64,000 nucleotides of DNA from JBEKHT01 sp049516595 (GTDB taxonomy: Bacteria > Chloroflexota > Anaerolineae > Anaerolineales > RBG-16-64-43). Position 1 is the stretch's first letter. Each line of letters opens with the position of its first letter. Below are positions 1 to 9,313 of the stretch, one piece after another. The DNA is taken from the NCBI GenBank assembly GCA_049516595.1, contig JBEKSY010000012.1, positions 16,335 through 80,334 of the forward strand. Direction: 5' to 3'. The notes beneath the pieces were generated by a model that was not told the DNA's origin, did no database searches, and saw nothing but the letters and a program-made list of their open reading frames with translations. A program made the position numbers and the translations under genes.

Positions 1-1470
1 GCCCTCGCCTCTATCGCGGCCGTATCCCGACTGAAGCTGATAAGTCGTCCTGCCTCGGAGGAGCGGGGCGCCTCGATCTCTGTGGATGGGGGCCGGGCCA
101 CGCCCCCGAAACTCACGGGGGCCCCCCCTGGAACGAGCGTGACGGTGGAGGACCTGTTCTTCTCCGTCCCCGCTCGCCGGAAATTCCTGAAAAGCGAGCA
201 GACGGAGAGACGCCAAATCGACTTGCTTGTCTGCCGATACGCCCTCGCCTTCAGTGAGGTTCGCTTTCGATTGGCCCAAGAAGGGCGCGAGGTTCTGCGG
301 ACTAGTGGAAGCGGTGACCCGCGTGAGGCCCTGGCCGCTGTTTTTGGGGTGGACGTCGCCCGGAGCATGCTCGCCCTGCAGCCCCTCTCTGCCACAAGTT
401 TGGTTTCGGTCGAGGGATTTGTCAGCCCTCCCAGCCGGTCGCACTCGAATCGAAGGGACATCCTCCTGTTTGTCAATCGGCGCTGGATCCAGGATGGAGC
501 CCTCACAACCGCGGTCGTGCAGGCCTACCACACCCTGCTCATGGTGGGGCGCTACCCGCTCGCGGCGCTCTTCCTCTCTCTATCTCCCGAGGAGGTCGAC
601 GTCAACGTCCATCCGGCCAAGAACGAGGTTCGCTTCCGCAATCCGAATGCGGTTTTCGCGGCCGTCCAGAAAACCCTCCGTCAGAATCTGATTCGGTTTG
701 CTCCGGTAGCGGGAATGGCAGAGCCGGGAACGGGGGCTCCCTGGGCCCGAGGAGAACACGGCGACCGGCCTGTGTCGCCGGATTGGCACTTTCTGGAACC
801 GGGACCATTTCTGCCCAGTCTGACGGAGAAGGGCAAAATCACCCCTGCCTTCGCACCCGCCTGGCCGAGGCAGGATCCCTCGGCGCTCGCCTCAGTTCCT
901 CCGCTTCGGGTCCTAGGTCAAGTAGGCGCAACCTACATCGTTGCCGAAGGACCGGATGGGCTCTACCTGATCGACCAGCACGCCGCGCATGAACGTGTCC
1001 TGTACGAGGGAATGATGCGCAATTTGGGGGCCGAGGGCTTCGCCCAGTCGCTGCTGCAGCCGGTGTTGATAGAACTTCCGGCGCCAAGCGCACAATTAAT
1101 CCGGGATGAAATGACCAGTCTCCAACGGATTGGTTTTGACATCGAGGCCTTCGGAGAAAGGGCCTTTCGCATCCGGGCCATTCCCCCAGCCCTTCAGCGC
1201 CTCGGGGCTGAAGAAGCGATTCGGGCAGTGCTCGAGGATTTGGAGGAGGAGGAACCCCCTCTGGCCCAAGGCCGGGAGGCTCGCCTGATCGCTCGCGTCT
1301 GCAAGAGGGCGGCAGTCAAGGGCGGACAAGCCCTCCCCGTCGACGAGCAGGAGGCCTTGCTGAAGAAGCTTGAGGAGTGCGAATCGCCTCGGACGTGCCC
1401 TCACGGACGGCCGACAATGATTCGCCTCTCAGTCGACCTGCTCGAACGACAATTCGGCAGAAGGGGTTGA
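1..1470 (+). CDS. mutL: DNA mismatch repair protein MutL (5' end missing)
   Basis: The frame is open from base 1, so the N-terminus lies upstream; 489 residues are visible. The first residues (ALASIAAVSRL) directly follow the GFRGEAL part of the GHKL ATPase motif of MutL. The linker is Pro-rich. The C-terminal domain carries DQHAAHERVLYE (about residues 325-336), matching the DQHA(X)2E(X)4E endonuclease motif, then VCKRAAVKGG and CPHGRP near the end. It is therefore the nicking-competent MutL type found in bacteria without MutH. It acts with MutS in post-replicative mismatch repair. It runs convergently with the coiled-coil gene, separated by 87 bp. Confidence 0.96.
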   Translation, partial: ALASIAAVSRLKLISRPASEERGASISVDGGRATPPKLTGAPPGTSVTVEDLFFSVPARRKFLKSEQTERRQIDLLVCRYALAFSEVRFRLAQEGREVLRTSGSGDPREALAAVFGVDVARSMLALQPLSATSLVSVEGFVSPPSRSHSNRRDILLFVNRRWIQDGALTTAVVQAYHTLLMVGRYPLAALFLSLSPEEVDVNVHPAKNEVRFRNPNAVFAAVQKTLRQNLIRFAPVAGMAEPGTGAPWARGEHGDRPVSPDWHFLEPGPFLPSLTEKGKITPAFAPAWPRQDPSALASVPPLRVLGQVGATYIVAEGPDGLYLIDQHAAHERVLYEGMMRNLGAEGFAQSLLQPVLIELPAPSAQLIRDEMTSLQRIGFDIEAFGERAFRIRAIPPALQRLGAEEAIRAVLEDLEEEEPPLAQGREARLIARVCKRAAVKGGQALPVDEQEALLKKLEECESPRTCPHGRPTMIRLSVDLLERQFGRRG

Positions 1471-1557
1471 TCTGGCCCGACTGGCCACCGCCGTGGGGAT
1501 CCGCCCATGCGAACACGCAAGGCTAAAGCTTTGCGGCAGGAGGCCGCGCAAGACGGG

Positions 1558-2040
1558 CTAGTCGTGGGGTCTTTCCGCAGGGTGGCTGACGAGGCTGCGC
1601 TCCGCGTTGAGCTTGCTGATCCCATTGCGAACCTGGTTCAGCAGAGTGGTCATCTCGGTCTCGATCTTTGAAAGCGATTCCATAACGTAGTCGTCGGCAT
1701 CACGCCGCAGAACGTCGGCCTCGGACCGCGCTTGGCCAATTATCTGCTCCGCTCGAGCCTCCGCGGCGACTGTAACCGCGTCTCGCTGGACCTGAGCTTC
1801 GACCCTGTCTCGCGCCAGCTCGACTGTTCTCTGGGCCTCCTCTTGGGCCTGGGCCAGAAGCCGATCCCGCTGGGCGAGAACTTGCTGGGCCTTTTTCACC
1901 TCCTCGGGAATCGTGACCCGTAGCTGATCCACCAGCTCGAGAAAGTGGTCCTCGTTGACGATGGATTCATTCGTCAGGGGGATGTGTCGGCTGTGATTGA
2001 ACAGCTCCTCCAACCGATCGATGAGGTGAAGGATGTCCAT
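1558..2040 (-). CDS. Coiled-coil protein, ATP synthase b-subunit-like / DivIVA-like
   Basis: A 160-residue soluble protein starting MDILHLIDRLEELFNHS, placed by a GGAGG site 6 bases upstream of the ATG. Residues about 45-135 are a long charged, Ala/Glu/Gln/Arg-rich helix typical of coiled coils, followed by a leucine-rich C-terminal helix. No transmembrane segment is seen, so it is not a true F0 b subunit, although such proteins are often labelled that way. It follows coaD on the same strand and has its own promoter (2156-2184). Its function is unknown; a scaffold or cell-division role is only a guess. Confidence 0.75.
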   Translation of the reverse strand: MDILHLIDRLEELFNHSRHIPLTNESIVNEDHFLELVDQLRVTIPEEVKKAQQVLAQRDRLLAQAQEEAQRTVELARDRVEAQVQRDAVTVAAEARAEQIIGQARSEADVLRRDADDYVMESLSKIETEMTTLLNQVRNGISKLNAERSLVSHPAERPHD

Positions 2041-2155
2041 GCAAGCCTCCGGAGCTGCAGGTGCCGCCGAGCCCGAGCGGCTGTCCCCGTGAGGCGGCGA
2101 GTCGCCCGACGCCGCCCAGGTGAGGGGGACATAACCTCTTGAGCGGTTGCCCTCG

Positions 2156-2184
2156 AAGATACAATGGAACCTGCGGAACGTCAA
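2156..2184 (-). promoter_or_regulatory. Sigma70-type promoter for the coiled-coil gene
   Basis: Read on the minus strand: -35 TTGACG (2184-2179), 17-base spacer, -10 TATCTT (2161-2156). It lies between the coaD stop and the coiled-coil start and leaves a leader of roughly 110 nt. Confidence 0.5.
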
Positions 2185-2234
2185 TCCGGCAGACGAATGC
2201 CCCAGCCTAGAATCCCCGCCGGCCCAACCTGGGC

Positions 2235-2762
2235 CTAGTCCCTGAGGGACTCCATGGGAAACGCGTGCTGGCTATCCTCACCCAGCTCCTTGAAGCGCCG
2301 CAGTAGGGCTTCTCGGACGTGGGGTGGGACCATGCTGCTCACATCCCCGCCCAGAGAGGCAATCTCCCGGACCGTGGACGACGAGAGGAAGGTGTGCTGC
2401 TCGCTCGTGATCAGGGCGACCACTTCAATGCCGGGTTTGAGGCGGTGGTTGGCCAGGGCCATCCGGAATTCGTGCTCGAAGTCCGAGAACACCCGCAGGC
2501 CACGAACGATCACCTGGGCTTCAACCTCCTGGCAGAATTCGACGGTCAGCGAGCTGTAGCCCAAGACCCGGAAATGCCGGTCCCCCTCAAAACACTTGCG
2601 CACCAGGCTCAAGCGCTCCTCAGGGGCAAAGAGCAGGCTCTTCAAAGGCCGATCGTAGACGGCGATCACTACCTCTTCGAACAGCCGCGAGGCGCGCTGG
2701 GCGATATCAATGTGTCCATAGTGCACGGGATCAAAGGTGCCAGGGAAGACAGCGCGGACCAT
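2235..2762 (-). CDS. coaD: Phosphopantetheine adenylyltransferase
   Basis: A 175-residue cytosolic nucleotidyltransferase that makes dephospho-CoA from 4'-phosphopantetheine and ATP, the penultimate step of CoA synthesis. The N-terminal GTFDPVHYGH (residues 8-17) contains the T/HxGH nucleotide-binding motif, and SSSTVRE near residue 130 matches the family ISSTxVRE signature. The length is normal. Its ATG overlaps the recG stop codon (TGATG), indicating translational coupling. Confidence 0.97.
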   Translation of the reverse strand: MVRAVFPGTFDPVHYGHIDIAQRASRLFEEVVIAVYDRPLKSLLFAPEERLSLVRKCFEGDRHFRVLGYSSLTVEFCQEVEAQVIVRGLRVFSDFEHEFRMALANHRLKPGIEVVALITSEQHTFLSSSTVREIASLGGDVSSMVPPHVREALLRRFKELGEDSQHAFPMESLRD

Positions 2763-5272
2763 CAGGATACGTCTCCTTGTCCGGGTTTCCAGAGCCCGGC
2801 GAGGCGTTCGGCCATCAAACGGTGCTCCGGCCGCCTCAGCTCGGGATCCTCCCGGAAGACTCGTTGTGCCGCGGATCGAGCCAACTCGACCAAGTGCAGA
2901 TCCGTCAATTTGGCCATGCGTAGATCCGCGAACCCGGATTGCCTCGTGCCGAGGAACTCACCGGGCCCGCGTTGGTCCAGGTCGCGCTCGGCCAGGGCGA
3001 ACCCGTCGGAGGTTTCTTCCATTGCCTTGATGCGCTCATTCTCGGCCGCATCCTCCGATTCGGCCACTAAGAGACAATAGGCCGGATCTGGTCCGCGTCC
3101 CACCCGTCCGCGAAACTGATGGAGTTGCGCAAGCCCAAATCGGTTGGCTCCTTCCACCATGATCACGGAGGCGTTCGGGACGTCCACGCCCAGTTCCACC
3201 ACCGAGGTGCTCACGAGCAGGTCCAACTCATGCCGTCGAAACTTTTCCATCACGGTCTCTTTCTCTTCCGCTTTCATCTTTCCGTGAAGGAGCCCCAGGT
3301 GCCAGCGCGGGAACACCTCCTTCTGCAGGCGTTCGTGTTCTTCCACTGCGGCCGTGGCCTCCACGGATTCCGATTCCTCCACCAAGGGACAAATGACGAA
3401 GGCCTGGCGACCCTGCTCGAGCTGCCTGGCGATGAACCCGTAGGCGCGTTCTCGTTCGCCTGACAGCATCACGCGCGTCGTCACTGGCTGCCGTCCAGGA
3501 GGCTTCTCATCCAGAAGGGAGAGGTCCAGGTCGCCATAGATGGTCAGCGCCAGGGTTCGAGGGATCGGGGTTGCCGTCATCACCAGCAAATGGGGCGTGG
3601 TCCCCTTGGATCGCAACGCAGACCGCTGTCCCACCCCAAAGCGATGCTGCTCGTCCACAACGGCCAAGGCGAGGTTCGCGAATTTCACCCCCGGCTCAAG
3701 CAGCGCATGGGTCCCGATCAGGACGCGGACACTCCCCGAACCGAGCGCCTCGCGGATGCGCACCTTTTCTCCCTCGGGCGTGGCCCCGAGCAGAAGTTGA
3801 ACCTCCTGGGGCGAATACGGCCGGGGCCGAGGCGACTCTGATTCAATCTCGCGTGAGCAGAGAAGGGAGAGAAAGGTCTGGTAGTGCTGCTCGGCCAGGA
3901 TGCTCGTGGGAGCCAGTACCGCCACTTGGCCGCCCCCCGAAGCGACCAGGTGGGCCGCCGCCACGGCGATCACGGTCTTTCCGGATCCGACATCTCCCTG
4001 CAGGAGGCGATTCATGGGTCGGCCCGAATTCAAGTCCTGCTGGATTTCCTCCAGGGTGCGTTCCTGGGCGCGGGTCAGTGGGTAGCCCAGCGATCCCTTC
4101 CATGCATCGAATCCTTCGGGTGGAGGGAACCGTGCCGAGCTGGCCGATTCCCAGTCGCGTTTTTGCTGCAGGACTCCCAGCTGGAGATAAAAGAGCTCGT
4201 CGAAGGCCAGCCTCTTTTGGGCCGACCGCAAGGCGTCCCAGTTCGAGGGGAAGTGGGCTTGCTGGACGGCCTCGCTCAGGCGCATCCATTCGCCCTCCCG
4301 CCGAACGGGCTCGGGCAAGGGGTCCGGCAGCCGATCGGCCCAGAAACGGACCGTGCTCTGCATCACGTTACGGAACCATTTCTGGTGGATCCCGGAGGTC
4401 AAACCGTAGACCGGAACGATGCCTCGTGTATGCACCTGCTGGCGGTCAAGGGGCTCCCATTCCGGGGAGTTCATAGTCAATCGGCCCAGGTACTGGTCAA
4501 TCCGCCCTGAGAGGGCCAACATGTCCCCCGGCTTTAGGCGCTGGGCCAACCAGGGCTGGTTGAACCAGGTCACACGCAGCGATCCACTCCCATCGCTCAC
4601 GACGGCCTCGACCAGGTTACCCTGACCCCCATGGATCCTGCGCGATTCAATTTTCTCGAGAAGGCCGATGACTGTGACCACCTCGCCGTACCAAAGACGC
4701 TGGATCGGCTTGAGACTGGAGTAGTCATCGAACCTTCGCGGGAAGTCCCAAAGCAGATCTCCCAAGGTGCGCAGCCCAATCCGCTCCAGCTTCCTGGCTG
4801 TTGCCGGACCAATCCCTTGAATAACGGTCAGTGGAGACTGGAGCGCCTTCAGATCGGCCTCCGCCGTCGGGCGGGATTCCGCGGCGGGAGGGGCAGGAAG
4901 CGCCCCGTCTACGTGTTCGGGTTTGGGGACGGATTGGGCAGGGGTCTCGGGAGATTCCTCTCCTTTGGGAATAGGAGCCGCCGAAGGGGGTCTTTGCGAT
5001 ACGGGTGGAACGGGGGTCAGGCCCAGCCGGTGGCGGATCCCGCGCAGCACTTCGGCGCGAGACGGGGGGGCGAGGCGATCATAGTCTTGGAGGCGGGTGA
5101 CGACGAGTTGAATCAGTTCCTCAGGCAGGCCGCTTTCTGTGGCCTCTTTCGTCCAGGTGTCGAGGATCTTGTCCAATCCGCCCAGAACAGCGCGATTGTC
5201 GAAATTGCGTTCGGCCTCGAGCTTCAGGAACTTGTCAATCTTGTCCAGGGCAGGATTCATCGTGCAGGTCAT
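2762..5272 (-). CDS. recG: ATP-dependent DNA helicase RecG
   Basis: An SF2 helicase of about 836 residues that remodels stalled forks and Holliday junctions. The N-terminus carries an extra helical, Pro-rich region before the wedge/OB domain (GIGPATARKLERIGL, then LLWDFPRRFDDYS). Walker A GDVGSGKT, DEQHRFGV (DEQH box), MTATPIPRT and the C-terminal QFRGRVGRG motif are all visible. I chose the start MTCTMNPALDK (ATG at 5272); an ATG at 5260 is an alternative, and the frame stays open further upstream. It follows degV by 35 bp and overlaps coaD. Confidence 0.95.
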   Translation of the reverse strand: MTCTMNPALDKIDKFLKLEAERNFDNRAVLGGLDKILDTWTKEATESGLPEELIQLVVTRLQDYDRLAPPSRAEVLRGIRHRLGLTPVPPVSQRPPSAAPIPKGEESPETPAQSVPKPEHVDGALPAPPAAESRPTAEADLKALQSPLTVIQGIGPATARKLERIGLRTLGDLLWDFPRRFDDYSSLKPIQRLWYGEVVTVIGLLEKIESRRIHGGQGNLVEAVVSDGSGSLRVTWFNQPWLAQRLKPGDMLALSGRIDQYLGRLTMNSPEWEPLDRQQVHTRGIVPVYGLTSGIHQKWFRNVMQSTVRFWADRLPDPLPEPVRREGEWMRLSEAVQQAHFPSNWDALRSAQKRLAFDELFYLQLGVLQQKRDWESASSARFPPPEGFDAWKGSLGYPLTRAQERTLEEIQQDLNSGRPMNRLLQGDVGSGKTVIAVAAAHLVASGGGQVAVLAPTSILAEQHYQTFLSLLCSREIESESPRPRPYSPQEVQLLLGATPEGEKVRIREALGSGSVRVLIGTHALLEPGVKFANLALAVVDEQHRFGVGQRSALRSKGTTPHLLVMTATPIPRTLALTIYGDLDLSLLDEKPPGRQPVTTRVMLSGERERAYGFIARQLEQGRQAFVICPLVEESESVEATAAVEEHERLQKEVFPRWHLGLLHGKMKAEEKETVMEKFRRHELDLLVSTSVVELGVDVPNASVIMVEGANRFGLAQLHQFRGRVGRGPDPAYCLLVAESEDAAENERIKAMEETSDGFALAERDLDQRGPGEFLGTRQSGFADLRMAKLTDLHLVELARSAAQRVFREDPELRRPEHRLMAERLAGLWKPGQGDVS

Positions 5273-5307
5273 CCCCGGTCTAGGCGGCGGCGTCGCGCCC
5301 CATGGGC

Positions 5308-6165
5308 TCAATCCGGCGAGGACAAAGCGGCCAGCCCCAGGGCGCCCGGACCCGTATGCACGCCAATCAGCGGCGTGGCCTCGACTACCCAGGGGCGGTG
5401 GGCGCCTCCGCCCGGCCACAGTCCGGGAAGAGCCCGCAGTTTGGCCAGGAGTTCATGAGCTTCGGATTCTGCCTTCACGTGCAGCACGGCCAGTTGCTCG
5501 AAGGGCCCCCAGGAGGCGGCCTGGTTCATTAACCCCGAGATGGCCTTGGAGCGCGTGCGAAACTGGCCCATGCGCTCCACGGCGCCTCCCGCCAGCGTCA
5601 CCAGAAGCCGGATTTGCAGAAGGGTGCCGAGTTCCGCCTGAAGCCAAGATATCCTCCCGCTCCGGCGCAAGTTCTCCAGCTGATCAATCAGGGCAATGAA
5701 CCGGACGCGTTGCTTCAGATCGCGAAGCAGTCCCAGCAACTGGCTCCGGGAAGCGCCTTGGAGAGCAGCTTCGGCAACGGCCATGACCTGGAAACCCAAA
5801 CCCAGCGAGACCTGACCGCTGTCCACCACATGGACGCGATCTTGAAAGCGCTCCGCGGCCACCCGCGCCGCGTTGCAAATCCCGCTCAGCTGAGAACTAA
5901 GGTGAATGGAGAGGACCTCAGCCGCACCCATCTTTAGCAGCTTGGCATAAGCCGCTTCGAAAGCCCCTGTGGACGGCGCCGCCGTGGTGGGAAGGGGGGA
6001 GATCGTTGTCAGTCGCCCATAGATCTCCGAGCGGACAAAATCGATCCCATCCCGAAGCCCGCGCCCTCCAATCACAAGGATGGCCGGGACCACTTCCAGG
6101 CCAAGACGGTCGGCCTCTGCCTTGGGGATGTCGCAGGTACTGTCCGTCACCACGCCAACCGTCAT
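5308..6165 (-). CDS. DegV family protein, FakB-type fatty-acid-binding subunit (copy 1)
   Basis: A 285-residue DegV protein with the opening VGVVTDSTCDIPKAEA and the TTAAPSTGAFEAAY and SSQLSGICNAARVAAE segments that shape the lipid pocket. Members bind a fatty acid and, when paired with FakA, present it for phosphorylation to acyl-phosphate. The ATG at 6165 is chosen because AAGGA lies about 7 bases upstream. A second divergent DegV gene precedes it by 30 bp and fakA comes before that, so a Fak system is likely. Which acyl chain this copy prefers cannot be told from sequence. Confidence 0.88.
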   Translation of the reverse strand: MTVGVVTDSTCDIPKAEADRLGLEVVPAILVIGGRGLRDGIDFVRSEIYGRLTTISPLPTTAAPSTGAFEAAYAKLLKMGAAEVLSIHLSSQLSGICNAARVAAERFQDRVHVVDSGQVSLGLGFQVMAVAEAALQGASRSQLLGLLRDLKQRVRFIALIDQLENLRRSGRISWLQAELGTLLQIRLLVTLAGGAVERMGQFRTRSKAISGLMNQAASWGPFEQLAVLHVKAESEAHELLAKLRALPGLWPGGGAHRPWVVEATPLIGVHTGPGALGLAALSSPD

Positions 6166-6195
6166 CGCTATGTCCTTCGATTCAGCAGGCAATTC

Positions 6196-7074
6196 CTAGA
6201 ATCCGCTCTGCTGCCGGGCGGGAGAGTCGAAGGCAATCACTCCAATGGCCCGCGGGCCGAGCAGGGCCGCCACGGAGGCCCCCAGTTCGGCCATCTGGGC
6301 AGGGCAGGTTGGGAAGAGGTCATGAATCCGTTCGATCAGCTGCTGCCCATCCTGTTGGGCCTCCTCCAGTCCTCGCAGGATCACGAGGTTGCGCAGGTTA
6401 GAAAACTCACTCACAAACTCAACCAGCTTCTCGATCGCCTGCTCGCGGGTGCGCGCCTTCTCGAGCGGGACGAAGCTTCCGTCCTCCAAGGAAAGAAACG
6501 GCTTGACGCCCAGCATTTCCCCCAAGAGGACTTGGGCCCGACTCAGATGCCCTGTTCGGTGCAGGTAGGCCAAGTCCTCGACCAGGAACACCGCGTACAG
6601 GCGGGGGACCAGGTAGCGAACCTGCCTCACGATGTCTTCAAGGATGGCGCCCTGCTCGGCCAATCGTACGGCTTCCTCGATGAGCACACCTAAGCCCGCG
6701 GAAGTGGTCTGCGAGTCGATAACAGCAATGTTGGCTCGCCCCAGCAACTCTTCACTCGCCGCGCGGGCGTTGCGCAAAGTGCGGCTCAGCTTGCCCGACA
6801 CGTGGATGCAGACGATGTCCTTGGTGCAATGGGTCAGGCCCTCCAGGACGGCGGCAAATGCCTCGACGCTGGGGGAGGCTAGGACCGGAAGAGTCCCTTG
6901 CTGTCGGCTCAAATCGTAGAGAGCTTGCGAGTTGATTTCCGACCCATCGAGGTAGGATCTTGTCCCCAGATGAATCGTGAGCGGCATCACTGCCACCTTG
7001 TGCTTGGAGAAGAATTCGGGATCAGGGAGCCAAGCCGAACTGTCCGTCACGACACGTGCTCTGGGCATGTTCAC
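6196..7074 (-). CDS. DegV family protein, FakB-type fatty-acid-binding subunit (copy 2)
   Basis: A 292-residue DegV paralogue with ARVVTDSSAWLPDPEFFS at the start, the conserved LPVLASPSVEAFAAVLE segment, VCIHVSGKLSRTLRNARAA, and IDSQTTSAGLGVL. The GTG at 7074 is favoured by GAGG 7 bases upstream; an ATG at 7068 is the alternative. It is clearly divergent from copy 1, consistent with the usual pattern in which one FakA uses several FakB proteins with different acyl specificity. It lies 42 bp after fakA. Confidence 0.87.
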   Translation of the reverse strand: MNMPRARVVTDSSAWLPDPEFFSKHKVAVMPLTIHLGTRSYLDGSEINSQALYDLSRQQGTLPVLASPSVEAFAAVLEGLTHCTKDIVCIHVSGKLSRTLRNARAASEELLGRANIAVIDSQTTSAGLGVLIEEAVRLAEQGAILEDIVRQVRYLVPRLYAVFLVEDLAYLHRTGHLSRAQVLLGEMLGVKPFLSLEDGSFVPLEKARTREQAIEKLVEFVSEFSNLRNLVILRGLEEAQQDGQQLIERIHDLFPTCPAQMAELGASVAALLGPRAIGVIAFDSPARQQSGF

Positions 7075-7116
7075 ACTCACACCTCTATCCATTCGTCCAG
7101 GTGGACCCCGCGCCGC

Positions 7117-8829
7117 CTACTCGAGGGAGAGAATAAAGGGGTAATGGGGTTGGCCTCCCTCGATCAATTCTATCTCCTGGGCGGGGTACTTCATGCGGAT
7201 CCGCTCCTCGATTTTCTTTGCCTCCGCGGCGGTAAGCTCGCCTCCCCAGTAGAGAGCGATCAATTCACAAGATTGGGCCCGTCCGTGTTCGAGAAGTCGC
7301 TCGAGCGTCTCTTGGAGAGTCTCACCGCAGACCGCCAGGTCGCCGTTGAGCAGGCCGATCATCTGCCCTTTCTCTACGTGCAGGCCGTTCAGATCCACAT
7401 CGCGCGTGGCCACGGTGACCTCCCCGCTTTGAACGTTGGAGAGGGCTTGGGTCATTGCTTTTGCGACCATCTCCATGCTCCCCTCGGCGGAGAAGGCGAT
7501 CATGGCAGCGATGCCTTCGGGCACCGTCAGCGAGGGCACGATCATCACCCGCTTGACCGTCAAATCCTTGGCTTGCTGGGCGGCCATCTGCACATTCTTG
7601 TTGTTCGGGAGAATGATGATTTGATCGGTCGGAAGATTCTCGAAGGCCCCTAGGATCTCCTGCGTGCTGGGATTCATCGTCTGCCCGCCAGGCACAATGG
7701 CCGCGGCCCCGAGCGAGGCAAAGACCCGAGCCAGCCCTTTTCCGGGCGCCACGACCACGGATGCGAGCTGGCCAGGCAAGACTGAGGCCAAACGGTAAGC
7801 CATCGCGGACTGCTCTCCTGTCGATTGGAGGGCCTGTTCCTGCAGATTTTCGATGGAAACCTTGGAGACACTTCCCAGTTTCATGATGTAGTCCACGGGA
7901 CGATATCGCTTTTCGGTAGGCACGTGGATGTGCATCCGATAGATGTCCTCGCCTTGCCCCACCTGGATGGAGGTCCCCATCTGCTGAAGATCGTCGTAGA
8001 AGCTGACAATATCCAGTGGGCGGTCCGGGCGGAAGTCCACCACCACCTCGTAATCCTGACCGGGCTCGACCAGTTCCTCCGCCTCGCGAATCTGGATGGC
8101 CGAAAGAGGCTGAACGGTAGCCGTCGGCGCATCCAGCGACTCGCCGCGAAGGGCCCGCAGCATCCCCTCGAGAATGAAGAACAGGCCCTTGCCTCCGGAG
8201 TCCACAACCCCTGCCTCGCGCAGGACGTGCAGCAGTTCAGGAGTCCGCTGGACCGATTGGTCGGCCGCCGCGACCACCTCCTCGAGGATCTGAAGAGGAG
8301 GGGCGGCCTTGGAATGCGCCTCATTGGCCGCCTTGGCCGCGTCGCTGGCGACGGTCAAAATGGTCCCCTCCACGGGCCGTACAACCCCTTGATAGGCCGT
8401 ATCCCTGGCCGTCGCCATGGCCAAAGCAATGTCCGAGGAATTCATCCTCGGGCGCTGATCCAGGCTGCGGGAAAAACCGCGCCAAAGCTGGGACAAGATC
8501 ACGCCAGAATTCCCGCGGGCCCCCATCAGCGCCCCTTGAGCCAGCGCGTGGGCGACCTTGCCTACATTCCGTTCGTCCAGATTTGCGATCTCCTGACAGG
8601 CGGCCTGCATGGTCAGGACCATGTTCGTGCCCGTGTCTCCGTCCGGCACGGGGAACACATTCAGGGCGTTGACCGTTTGCTGGTTTGCGCTCAGCCAGGA
8701 AAGTCCTGCGTTGGCAAGGAACTTGAGCAGGATCCCGTCTACCTCCCTCAGATCGGATCGGGAACGAGCCAAGGGGGGGTCCTGTCGCTCAACCGGGTCG
8801 ATGCCCATAGGGGAAGCCTGCTGGGTCAC
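7117..8829 (-). CDS. fakA: DAK2-domain fatty acid kinase catalytic subunit FakA-like
   Basis: About 570 residues, the normal FakA length. The N-terminal DAK2/DhaL kinase domain shows NVFPVPDGDTGTNM (the Asp triad binding Mg-ATP) and GARGNSGVILSQ. The C-terminal half is the DAK1-like/DegV-like domain, with IILPNNKNVQMAA. With FakB (DegV) it phosphorylates fatty acids, feeding PlsX/PlsY phospholipid synthesis. The start is uncertain: a GTG at 8829 overlaps asp23 by 41 bp, and an ATG at 8808 (MGIDP) is also possible. The two degV genes directly downstream support the assignment. Confidence 0.9.
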   Translation of the reverse strand: MTQQASPMGIDPVERQDPPLARSRSDLREVDGILLKFLANAGLSWLSANQQTVNALNVFPVPDGDTGTNMVLTMQAACQEIANLDERNVGKVAHALAQGALMGARGNSGVILSQLWRGFSRSLDQRPRMNSSDIALAMATARDTAYQGVVRPVEGTILTVASDAAKAANEAHSKAAPPLQILEEVVAAADQSVQRTPELLHVLREAGVVDSGGKGLFFILEGMLRALRGESLDAPTATVQPLSAIQIREAEELVEPGQDYEVVVDFRPDRPLDIVSFYDDLQQMGTSIQVGQGEDIYRMHIHVPTEKRYRPVDYIMKLGSVSKVSIENLQEQALQSTGEQSAMAYRLASVLPGQLASVVVAPGKGLARVFASLGAAAIVPGGQTMNPSTQEILGAFENLPTDQIIILPNNKNVQMAAQQAKDLTVKRVMIVPSLTVPEGIAAMIAFSAEGSMEMVAKAMTQALSNVQSGEVTVATRDVDLNGLHVEKGQMIGLLNGDLAVCGETLQETLERLLEHGRAQSCELIALYWGGELTAAEAKKIEERIRMKYPAQEIELIEGGQPHYPFILSLE

Positions 8830-9205
8830 GAGAGGTTTCAGCCCATGAATCTGGGTTGCTCACTCGCAGGCCTTGAACATGGATATTCACCTCCCGAACG
8901 GGCAGACCCAGGGTGCGCTCGAGCTGGTAGTGAACGGAGTCGGCCATGCTCCGGGCCACGGCGGCGATGCGCGTGCCGTACTCCAGCACGACATACAGAT
9001 CGATGGAGATCTCGTCTCCGGCATACCGTATCTCCACACCCTGGCGAGGGTCCCGGGCGGGAGGGTGCATGAAGCTTTCAAAGCAGCCTCGCGCGGCCAT
9101 CCCCACCACCCCGTAGGATTGCAGAGCGGCCTGGCTGGCCAGCGTCGCGATAGCTCGCCGGGAGATACGGATGCTGCCCAGTGGAGCGTTTTCGCCCGTC
9201 GTCAT
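8789..9205 (-). CDS. Asp23/Gls24 family envelope stress protein
   Basis: 138 residues. GSIRISRRAIATLASQAAL and GVVGMAARG at the start, followed by VEIRYAGDEISIDLYVVLEYG and VNIHVQGLRV, are the Asp23 alternating-strand pattern. Family members sit at the membrane and are linked to envelope stress. The ATG at 9205 has GAGGTG a few bases upstream. It heads the asp23-fakA-degV-degV-recG-coaD run and overlaps fakA, an arrangement often seen next to fakA in Gram-positive-type genomes. Confidence 0.88.
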   Translation of the reverse strand: MTTGENAPLGSIRISRRAIATLASQAALQSYGVVGMAARGCFESFMHPPARDPRQGVEIRYAGDEISIDLYVVLEYGTRIAAVARSMADSVHYQLERTLGLPVREVNIHVQGLRVSNPDSWAETSRDPAGFPYGHRPG

Positions 9206-9240
9206 GCCCACCTCAGCTCAGTCCCTGGTTGGAGAGGATC

Positions 9241-9269
9241 TTGCTCCGATCCGCCCGCTGTGGTAAGAT
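9241..9269 (+). promoter_or_regulatory. Promoter of rpmB
   Basis: -35 TTGCTC (9241-9246), 17-base spacer, -10 TAAGAT (9264-9269), about 40 bases before the rpmB start. It lies in the divergent gap between asp23 and rpmB. Confidence 0.55.
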
Positions 9270-9313
9270 CGCCGGGATCAAGCCAAATAAGACGGAAATG
9301 GAAGGTTATGGCT

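Noticed and set aside
1471..1557. Terminator between convergent mutL and the coiled-coil gene
   Set aside because: No stem followed by a T-run could be found in the 87-bp gap.
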